A stretch of DNA of 64,000 nt from Pararge aegeria (taxonomy: Eukaryota; Arthropoda; Insecta; Lepidoptera; Nymphalidae), in the NCBI RefSeq assembly GCF_905163445.1, contig NC_053184.1, positions 19,344,001 to 19,408,000 of the forward strand. The letters run 5' to 3'. Shown here one piece after another: positions 45,725-54,509 of the stretch. Both the position numbers and the translations under genes were made by a program. Position 1 is the first letter of the stretch, and each line of letters opens with the position of its first letter. The notes below the pieces were generated by a model. It was not told the origin of the DNA. It ran no database searches and saw only the letters and a list, made by a program, of their open reading frames with translations.

Positions 45725-45990
45725 CGGCAAAGTGCGAGTCGGACTTTCGCTCGAAGTGTTCTGTACTGTTATCTATAAAGACGGCAAAAAAATCATATCA
45801 CTTGCCCTCTCAAATTTTTATTTTAGTGTTTGTATTTCTAGCGGCAATAGAAATACATCTGTGATATTTTCAATTCTCTTAGTTTCGTGGTTCATGAATA
45901 CATTAGATACAGTGCCGGATAGACAGAAGGACGGACAACGGAATCTCAGTAATAAAGTTTATTTTTTTAATTTCGAATCGGAACCCTAAA
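45725..45990 (+). repeat. Interspersed repeat (cggcaaagtgcgagtcggac type)
   Basis: accggcaaagtgcgagtcggactttcgctcgaagtgttctgtac ... gacagaaggacggacaacggaatctcagtaataaagtt ... cggaaccctaaa is a pattern I know as a very common interspersed repeat of insect genomes. The 108-codon frame across it is not a gene. Confidence 0.6.
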
Positions 45991-46370
45991 TAATTAAAAC
46001 AAAGGAAAAGAAAACACTTGTACAAAGTGAAGAAATACAAATAAAATTTTTAAGTGGATGATCTTCCAATATAATTTAAATTAAATTATACGGGGGTAAC
46101 ATGTAAAACTTAACATTTCATGTATTCAACCGTAAAAACACATGCACGGTAAGGACGTGCGTGTAGACCTGTAGCCTTAGTAGGTAGAGTGAATTGTACC
46201 TTATTCAAATCTATTTAAAGTCATAAATCCCATTTTTCTGATTTTCATTTTGCTAAATATGTACTGCCAAGTCTTAGCTGAAGAATTGCAGGCAACTTCA
46301 ACCTTTAAAACAATGCAGTTAAGATCCATTTTACTCTGATGAAGTATTTCAATACTCGAAAACGACACCT

Positions 46371-46500
46371 TGGTTCAACATCATCATCATCCTTTAACCG
46401 ATTTTACGTCCCCTGCTGAACATAGGCCTTTTGATGTCATGTGTCCACCTCTTTGGGGGTTTGCAAGGTCGCCATTCCAACACCTTGGGACCCCAACTTC
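46371..46500 (-). repeat. LINE 3'-end piece with (CAT)n tail
   Basis: catcatcatcatcctttaaccgattttacgtcccctgctgaacataggcctttt, same family as 9268-9356, extended by gtttgcaaggtcgccattccaacaccttgggacccc. Confidence 0.6.
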
Positions 46501-46506
46501 TATCAG

Positions 46507-46911
46507 TTCAAATTCAAATTCATTTATTTCAAGTGGGCCTACTTTATAAGCACTTTTGAAACGTCAAGTATGTATGTTTGTGTGACTCTACCACCGGTTC
46601 GGAAAACAGATTCTACCGAGAAGAGCCGGCAAGAAACTCAGTAGTTGCTTTTTTCCTACATCAACATTTACAATCATTTTGCTATCTTGCGGGAGATGAG
46701 AGCGAGGCTGGCTGCCAAATGTATAGTAACCTCGCTGTACTAGATGCGTTTTTACACATTAAATATATGCATTGGTAGGTCAAGAATTTCCTTAGGAATC
46801 TTGTTGTAAAAGCGTATACTCAACCCCACAAAGGAGTTGCACCTTTCGCAGACGATATGCAGATATCACTAATTTATGACCGTTTCTGGTAAGTCGATTG
46901 TTAAGTTCTCC
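46507..46911 (-). repeat. LINE-A 3' end
   Basis: ttcaaattcaaattcatttatttcaagtgggcctac (tail at left), taccaccggttcggaaaacagattctaccgagaag, then antisense coding sequence matching 54880-54975 (cgcagacgatatgcagat-tcactaatttatgaccgtttct). Confidence 0.85.
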
Positions 46912-47075
46912 GAGCTATGTGCCCCGACCATTGCCATTTAATCTTCGCGACTCGTTGAGTTATGTCCGTCACTCTATTTCTTCTACGGATCTCATCATTT
47001 CTGATTTAATCACGTAGAGATACTCCTAACATATTCCTCTTCGTCGCTCACTGAAACTTTATGGGGACTACATCG
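46912..47075 (-). pseudogene. LINE-B ORF2 C-terminal relic
   Basis: The antisense of tttaatcttcgcgactcgttgagttatgtccgtcactctatttcttctacggatctcatcatttctgatttaatc decodes to DQIRNDEIRRR-like and RVTDITQRVAK-like words with breaks. It adjoins a LINE-A end directly. Confidence 0.6.
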
Positions 47076-47207
47076 GACCCCTCGATTGCGATCGAGCAAA
47101 TCTCTCAAATCTCGATCACAGCTAGTGACGAAACTGAATTCGATTCATGCACTAACTGATGTTTATACCACCACCAGATTGCGATGACTCGCAACTTTGA
47201 CTGGAAT

Positions 47208-47247
47208 GAATGTGGTCAACATAGGTCAACCTTTGTTGACCACATTC
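47208..47247. repeat. Inverted repeat, 13-bp arms
   Basis: gaatgtggtcaac (47208-47220) and gttgaccacattc (47235-47247), exact complements; ataggtcaacctt lies between. Confidence 0.85.
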
Positions 47248-47561
47248 CTTAGGCATGGAATTTGCAATTTTAGGCGCTGAAGAATATCAAGTTCACTTTC
47301 AAACAGGCAATATCTGACAAATATGTCGTTGGAATTCAAAGTTATCCGACGCACGTTGGTTGCTTAGTTAGGTTGTTAAGTCTGGAAAAACAAACGAATA
47401 CATTTTCGCATTTATAACATCAATACGGATAACTTCAAATTCGAGGGAGACATGAACTGAAATCCATAAAAAACGAGTAAGTTAAACTGATAACTACCTC
47501 TTGTGCGACTCAGTTCATACATATGGTCGTTAACGTATTTATCGCCTTAATACCAACTGGC

Positions 47562-47580
47562 CTTATCGAAATTAACGTGA
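47562..47580 (+). promoter_or_regulatory. Shared upstream element, transporter gene 3
   Basis: cttatcgaaattaacgtga, 173 bp before the start codon; the counterpart of 36973-36992. Confidence 0.4.
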
Positions 47581-47734
47581 ATATTAAACAGTTCATTTGA
47601 TACTTCTGGTTGTTTAAAGTGTCGTTACGTTTAACTTCTAAGTAACATTGCGACGATTTCTACTAATTTAACATTTTTCTGTATTAAAATGCTACTCCTG
47701 GACTGAATGGAGTTTGAATGAATACACGATTACA

Positions 47735-50700
47735 ATGAATATCCCGTTTCTACGTCAGGTACATAATTTATTATTTTAAATAATTCTCAAAAGAGTTTTT
47801 GAGTCTACTGGTGGTCCTAGAGCGGTCAGTTACCTTGGCCAAATAATTAGTTTGGCCATCTAAAAGGGCAATGCTGCCAGCATCTTTGGCACTTTGCGTT
47901 TCAAAGACGTTTTAGATTTTATTTAGTGTTATTTTGGTACATAGGTTTTATTTTAGTTAGTCATTCCAAAAAAAAAACGTGCAAAGCTCGGTCATCTTGG
48001 TAGGTACTAGGTATTTAAATAACCATACTAATGCTATGAAGAGGATAGATTTGTTTGTGTTTGTTTGTAATCGATAAACTTAGAAACTATTAAACTGATT
48101 TTTGGATCTCTCAAAGGCATTTGACATTATGTCGTACGATGTTCAAAGGAAAAACTAAAGAAAATTTATGAACAAATGAGGATTACTGAGATTTTTGTAT
48201 TTAAACCAAAGAAACTAAGTTACATGGGGTATTTTGTTGCCCACAATTATAGGCTAGAAGTGCGGTGTACGTTGAGAAGGTCCAACTACGTCAATCCTCT
48301 TTAGCCTTTATGTGAATGACCTAATTGTTGAACTGAGCAGAACGCATGTTATGAAGGCATTTTGTGTGCTGGATTGGCAATGTATGTGCTAATAACCTTA
48401 GTCATGAGGATGCGTTACAAATTTGTGACGTGTACGCAGTCAGTCATGGCATCATATATAAGAAGAGAACATTATGGAGAACTCTCGGGCATGCATGTCC
48501 TTTCAATGAGTAGTAGTTAAGGCTATAATCCACCACGCTGGCTCAGTGCGGATTGGTGGACTCCACATATCTTTGAGAACAATATGTAGAACTCTCAGGC
48601 ATGCAGGTTTCGAGCTCGACCCCCCCTAAGTGTTGTCGAGCTCCTGCCCACTGCAATATCACAGCTTAATATTGAATTACTTAAAACGCACATTACTTAG
48701 AAAAGTTCGAGGTGCGTTGTGCGGAGTCCTAAATAAATAAATAAATAAAAATAAAAATACTACGACAATGCACACACCGCCATCGAGCCCCAAAGTAAGC
48801 GTAGCTTGTGTTATGGGTACTAAGATGACTGATGAATATTTTTATGTATAATATACATAAATACTTATTATATAAATATAAACACCCAGACACTGAAACA
48901 CATTCATGTTCATCATACAAACATTTTCCAGTAGTGGGTATCGAAACCACGTCCTTTGACTCAGAAAGCAGGTTCGCTGCAAACTGCGCCAATCTGCCGT
49001 CGGCATAAAGATAGATACAAAGATAATTTTAAAATTTTTGTAATTGCCATTTTCAGTTATTCGTTGTGAGTTCGATACTACTAGGAGCAGCGTCCACAGG
49101 AGGTATATTGGGACTGCCCAGCGTTTTGGTGGAACAATTAAAAAAAAATGATAGTCTTATAGAAATTGACCTGGAAACTGAAACGTGGATCGGTAATTAT
49201 TTGGTGTTATTCTTATCATTTCATATCTTGCATCATTGACCATGGTATGTTTCATCAAAATCCTAAACAGTGCACTGCTGTACTAAAGGCCTCTCCCAAC
49301 GGCAATGGTTTTGACGGCCGATTGGCGCAGTTTGCAGCGACCCTGCTTTCTGACTCCAAGGCCGTGGGTTCAATTCCCACAACTGGAAAATGTTTGTGAG
49401 CATGAATGTTTTTCAGTGTCTGGGTGTTTATATGTATATTATAAGTATTTATGTATTATATTCATAAAAATATTCAACAGCTATTTAGTACCCATAACAC
49501 AAGCTACGCTTACTTTGGGGCTAGATGGCGATGTGTGTATTGTCGTAGTATATTTATTTTTATTATTATTATTATCTGTGTACACTTTAGTGTCTCAGCC
49601 AACAGCTGGTATTTCAGGTGTGCACGGACCTAAGCCAAGTACACACCCAGAGTCAAAAAGAAAAAAAAACAACTTAATAATTAATTAAGTTAATACTTAA
49701 GGTTGTGGGTTTGTATGTGTGTAGGATTGTGTTTGAGGGAAATGTCATGTCTGTGTAGAAGGTGTGGACGTTATTGTGATTGTGCGTGGGTTCACCAGTT
49801 CGATGTGTAGGCTCTTCACTACCCTGTAAGAATTTACGGACTATCCTGCGAGTGTTCAGGATTACAGCTTTTTGGAGAGATATGTAGGTGAATTCCGGTA
49901 AATTGAGTAAGCTGAGTGACTGCACTCAGCTTACTCAATTTACCGGAATTTGAAGTTGTTTGGGAATGACACCTGTAGTGGATAATACTATGGGAACTAT
50001 GCTAACTTCATTAAGCCGCCACATGCGCTTTTATTATTATAATGTCCGCCCATAATCACCACGCTGGCCAGACGGGTTGGTGATTACAATAGATGGTAGT
50101 AGTAGCACAGATGATGCTTAAGTCCGTTCTCTGTTATTATTATTACATTTTTTTCATTCCTCTACAAGTTAGCCCTTAACGGCAATCTCTTTGTGGTAAA
50201 TGATGATGCAATCTAAGATGGTAGCGGGCTAACCTGTTAGGGAGTATAACAGTTATATATACCTCTAATCGGTTTCCACGCGACATCACGCCGGAATGAT
50301 AAACCGCTTAGTGGTACGTCTTTGTCATAGGGCGGTAACTAGCCGCGGCCGAAGCCTCTCACAAAACCAGAGAAAATTCAGAAACTATAAATTCCCAAAT
50401 TGCCCCCGCCCGAAACCGAACCCGGGACCTCCAAGGAGGTCATAGCCCTTAGTCGCCTCGTACGACACCCGCGGAAAGAGTTATGGTAATAACAACTGTA
50501 TTCTGATTTGCCGTCACCACACGGCATACAGTAAAGGCAAGATATGTTTAGTATACTCAATTTGGAAATAATGTAGAAAGGGGGTGAGGCAAATCTTTGA
50601 CCTTGTGGTCAGACCAAATAAATGGAACCGGCACCCTAACGACTTAAGCGAAAGCCACACACCTTATATAACCTGGTCCTTAGCGATGAGCAAGTGTTTA

Positions 50701-52715
50701 CAAGTAAAATTATTGAGAATAATCTGAGTATTGGGCAATATAATAATATTGCATATGTGTGGTGTACCATACTTGTCTCGAAGCGTTTAACTTCAAACTG
50801 GCTCTTACATACTGAATTTTTTTTGTCTTGGTATGAATATAATTCAAAGGCCTTATTGAGATTTTTATTGGACCCTTGGACGAGGGTTGGCCGTCTTTTT
50901 CCCTTATGAGTCCGCTCCTTCTTCAGCATCAATTTACCAAATTTTTTTTGGGGCTGATAATACTGATAACATATCTAATGACATAAGTTATGATATATCT
51001 AGATTTTTAAGCTATGGTGTGTTTTTTAGCTTTTTATATCGTCTTCTGCATATTATATAGTAGGTATATTACGTGTACAGGTGACTTAATTTACGTAGAG
51101 GAAATTTTGCCAGTGTCCTCGCTATATTTACCGCTAAAAGACTGTATCTCCTTTAGTGGAGTTTAGATTAGGTTTAGATAGACAGGACTCAACTCCTGGT
51201 CGGCGATTACTGGGATACTTTAAAGAGTCCTTTTTACAATCACAATCATCATCATATCACGATTCTTTTCCCACAATGAGGAGGGGTTAAGGGCGTAGTC
51301 CACCACGCTGGCCCAATGTGGTACAACCCTTTACAATATTAGTCGTAAAGTATGTGTGGAGGATTTTTTATTACCGTTGTTTTTTAGAAAAAAAACCTTT
51401 TTTTTTTGTTTTTGTTTTAGCTTCAGTTCACGGTTTTGCCGGTATCCCGAGTATAATTATACCGTTCATGATGCAATGCTGGGGTAGAAAAATTGGATTC
51501 CGTTGCAGCGGCCTCTCCGTCTTGATCGGCTGGATCATCCTTTGCTTCGCGAATAGTTCCGGTACTGTGATCATCGCTGAAGTATTTCAAGGTGCAGGTA
51601 TTAAAATATTACTCGTGGTGAGCATGGTTATTATCAGTGAAATGGTTGAACCTAAAATTAGAAACATATCAATAGTTTCGTACGGAATCATACAAACAGT
51701 TGTCATACTAGTCGTCCATACAGCTGGAAACTTCATTCACTGGAAGACCATAAGTCTACTTATGTGCTTTCCGATCGGATTGGCCTTAATTTCCAGTTGT
51801 ATTTGGCCGGAATCGCCAGCCTGGTTGGCCTATAAAGGTAGATTTGACGAAAGCAGAAACTCCTTTATATGGTTACGAGGCAAAAATAAACAGTCGCTTG
51901 CAGAGGTAAATGCTCTTTTTATTGCTCAAAGAGAGTTTTTGCACTCTCAGTTGTCCACAAAGTCCTCAAAACGCAGTAAACCGTTAATGCGAGCATTGTG
52001 GCAAAAAATAAGCGGTCGTGATTTTTACTTACCAATTTTTCACATGTTCGTGCTTCTATCCTGTTATTTTTGGAGCGGAAACTTATTGATAGTTGTATAC
52101 GCTATCCGTATAGTAGGTAAAATTATAGAAAATAAAGAATCAGCTTTTATTGCCATGATTGTGATCGACGTGGCTTCTGTAATTGGGAATATATGTTGCC
52201 CTATTTTGCTTAAATATTTTGCCAACAAAACTATTCTTTTAATAGGAGGTGCGTTATCTATAGTATTTTTAATATGCTCCTCAACTATTTTGTACTTACA
52301 AGAAACAGGTATAGTAGCTACTGATTCATTGCTCTGTTTGTATTCTTTAGTGGGATTTATGGTATGCTCTTCTACAGCATTATTTATGATCCCTTTTGGC
52401 ATTGCAACCGAAATTATACCTTTACGACATCGAGGGGTGGCCGGATCACTTTACATTATTTTAATGAGTGTATCATACACTACTTCACTTAAAATAGCGC
52501 CATATATTATTCTTCATCTAGGAATGCACGGTATATTTTTAATGTATGCATTTATTTTAAGTTTTTGCTTTATATGGATTGGGAAATATGTACCCGAAAC
52601 TAAGAATAAAACTTTACAAAGTATAGAGGATCATTTTGTTAAGAACTCTAAGGATCAAAAGGTTTTTACGGATGAGGAAACGGATGAAAATATCTATTTA
52701 AATGATATCAAATAA
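47735..52715 (+). CDS. MFS sugar-porter-like transporter (Tret1-like), gene 3, 484 aa
   Basis: Exons 47735-47758 (MNIPFLRQ), 49057-49192 and 51421-52715, total 1455 nt. The acceptor of exon 3 follows a long T-rich tract ending ttttgttttag. Motifs match the other copies: PESPAWL, a central loop with GKNKQSLAEVNALF, EIIPLRHRGVAGS and PETKNKTL. The first charged loop differs from genes 1 and 2: QCWGRKIGFRCSG instead of QCWGRRFGFRCSC. The stop codon overlaps aataaa (52711-52716), a possible polyadenylation signal. Both introns contain SINEs, one of which ends only 53 bp before the exon 2 acceptor. Predicted plasma-membrane transporter; substrate unknown. Confidence 0.92.
48465..48730 (-). repeat. 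SINE-B copy, rearranged
   Basis: The ataatggagaactctcggg-catgcatg word occurs twice (48468 and about 48580) around the ccaccacgctggctcagtgcggattggtgg block, so the copy is internally duplicated or two copies are fused. It then runs into gcgcacattacttagaaaagttcgaggtgcg. Intron 1 of transporter gene 3. Confidence 0.7.
48731..49003 (-). repeat. SINE-A copy close to a splice acceptor
   Basis: The aaataaataaataaataaaaataaaaa tail is at the left. The complete body runs to the antisense head tgcaaactgcgccaatctgccgtc. It ends about 53 bp before exon 2 of transporter gene 3. Confidence 0.9.
49312..49577 (+). repeat. SINE-A copy
   Basis: tgacggccgattggcgcagtttgcagcgaccctgctttctgactcc ... agatggcgatgtgtgtattgtcgtagtatatttatttttattattatt. 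Full length; intron 2 of transporter gene 3, 120 bp after exon 2. Confidence 0.92.
49891..49950. repeat. Perfect 28-bp inverted repeat, 4-nt loop
   Basis: aattccggtaaattgagtaa... (49891-49918) is exactly complementary to 49923-49950. Not AT-simple. Intron 2 of transporter gene 3. Confidence 0.97.
50153..50470 (-). repeat. SINE-C copy with tRNA-like head
   Basis: caagttagcccttaacggcaatctc ... gatggtagcgggctaacctgttagggag ... cgacatcacgccggaatg ... ccgaacccgggacctccaagg ... agtcgcctcg. Intron 2 of transporter gene 3. Confidence 0.88.
51243..51322 (-). repeat. SINE-B 3' fragment
   Basis: atcatcatcatatcacgattcttttcccacaatgaggaggggttaagggcgtagtccaccacgctggcccaatgtgg. It ends about 100 bp before exon 3 of transporter gene 3. 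Confidence 0.8.
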
Positions 52716-52974
52716 ATGTTCAATATACATACTTTTCAATTAGTGTACTTATACCCGAGTTTGAAACCGATAATCCTTTTGCATTTATTTAGGTGTAAGT
52801 CAAAATTATATTTAGACAAAACGTCTGATTCAATTTAGTATATAACTCTGATTTATTGCCATTGCTAGTTTTTTATTGGCTGTTTGTATGTTACAGGTTT
52901 AATTGGTTTCAACTCAAAAAAGAGTATTTGAAATACATTTTTAGTACATTTCATGCTCAAAAGTGCTAATAGAC

Positions 52975-53230
52975 CAGTGGGTGTATTCCTTTAAGAGTGA
53001 CCGAGATCGATCTCCGGCACGCATCACTTTTCAGAGTTATGTGCGTTTTCAATTGAGGAAATTTAAAATATCCCTTGCTTTAACGGTGAAGGAAAACATC
53101 GCGAGGCAACCTGCATGCCTGAGAAATCCCCATAACGTTTACAAACGTGAAGTCTACCAATCAGCATTTAAGCCCTTCTCATTCTGTAAGGAAGACCCGT
53201 AGTGGGCAATAGGTAGACCAAGATGATGAT
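52975..53230 (+). repeat. SINE-B copy, degraded
   Basis: cagtgggtgta ... tccggcacgcatcacttttcagagttatgtgcgttttcaa ... cggtgaaggaaaacatcgcgaggcaacctgcatgcctgaga ... aagacccgtagtgggcaa ... gatgatgataacgac. Confidence 0.8.
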
Positions 53231-53309
53231 AACGACATTAAATGTTGCTTGCTTTAGAATCAAGAAAAACAACTAGCAGATTTGTCATTGGATTACATTT
53301 GTATATCAT

Positions 53310-53470
53310 CAAGAGCTTAATTATAAATAGTACGTTGTGCAATTATCTGTCAGGATGACAAAGCATTGTAAAAAAGTCTATTATTACAGAAAGCACTAAT
53401 TAAAGAGTTTGCTATCGAGAACGCAACCGGCCGGGAAAGCTTATGAGTGAAAAATACTTTTGAAAGAGAA
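53310..53470. repeat. Dispersed repeat shared with 30180-30380
   Basis: gtgcaattatctgtcaggatgacaaagcattgtaaaaaagtctattattacag ... ctatcgagaacgcaaccggccgggaaa ... gtgaaaaatactttt. Confidence 0.65.
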
Positions 53471-53594
53471 TTAACTATGAACTAAAACTGCCCTTTTTAT
53501 AGTTATAACTTACGTACCAAGTAGACGAACCACCTGATGGTAAGTTTAAAACCATCGCATATATAAGCTCTATATTTCCGACTCTATAGCTCTT

Positions 53595-53862
53595 GACGGC
53601 CGATTGGCGCAGTTTGCAGCGACCCTGCATTCTGAGCCCAAGGCCGTGGGTTCGATTCCCACTACTGGAAAATGTTTATGTGATGAGCATGAATGTTTTT
53701 CAGTGTCTGGGTGTTTATATGTATATTCTAAGTATTTATGTATATTATTCATAAAAATATTCATAAGTCATCTTAGTACCCATAACACAAGCTACGCTTA
53801 CTTTGGGGCTAGATGGCGATGTGTGTATTGCCGTAGTATATTTATTTATTTATTTATATATA
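53595..53862 (+). repeat. SINE-A copy
   Basis: gacggccgattggcgcagtttgcagcgaccctgc, box B gtgggttcgattcccac, gatggcgatgtgtgtattgccgtagtatatttatttatttattt. Full length and very close to 35743-36011. Confidence 0.93.
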
Positions 53863-54304
53863 CAAAGCAATTGCAAGTATTATACTATTAATAATAAATA
53901 CATTAGTAAATAATGTGATCCTTCCAGTAATCTTTTTATTGCAACAGCAACTTTGCAATTGTCTCACACAGCAAGAACTTATTTTTATTGGTATCCGTCT
54001 CGTCAACTCTAACAGCTGTTTCCAGCGTATAAGAAAAATCTTCTGAAAGACAAACTTTGTGGTCGAGCATGACCCTAATCACCTCATTAAGGCTTAAAAC
54101 ACTGTCAACAGGATTGACACAACACATATAAAACCTAGTATTATTTTAGAATGAGTTTATTTGACATCCCTTTTTACGACCGATTGGCGCAGTGAATGAC
54201 CTGATGATGATGTTACAAACATCAACACTCGCTAAAGAAACAAGATAAACAATTTCACCTAAGTACTATTGAACCATTACTGGATTTTAAATTTGTCTCC
54301 ACAT

Positions 54305-54475
54305 TATCAAACTAGATGGCGCCACAAAGTGATCACAAAGTGATAACAGACAATGACCATATATACAACTTCCAAGGATAAATGGTACGACCTTGGCCTC
54401 CGAGCACTAACACCTTTCTAAGGAAGATCTTCCTATTGTCAAGCAGACTATATAAAGTAAAGCTCCCGTAAAGAA
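54305..54475 (-). repeat. Dispersed repeat shared with 17795-17915
   Basis: tagatggcgccacaaag ... cctccgagcactaac ... aaggaagatcttccta ... agctcccgtaaag, antisense of the first copy. Confidence 0.55.
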
Positions 54476-54509
54476 TGAATGCGAACATATGTTCACTTTA
54501 AGACTTGTT

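Noticed and set aside
45663..45989. 108-codon plus frame
   Set aside because: Covers an interspersed repeat with non-coding hallmarks; the peptide has no recognisable domain.
52064..52402. 112-codon minus frame over transporter gene 3
   Set aside because: Antisense shadow of exon 3.
31866..52715. Horizontal transfer of the transporter array
   Set aside because: Genes have ordinary insect-type introns and the lepidopteran repeats of the surrounding DNA; nothing suggests a foreign source.
53595..53680. Apparent tRNA genes (box A and box B) at SINE heads, here and at other SINE-A, -B and -C copies
   Set aside because: The tRNA-like part continues into a conserved SINE body and does not form a complete cloverleaf with an acceptor stem.
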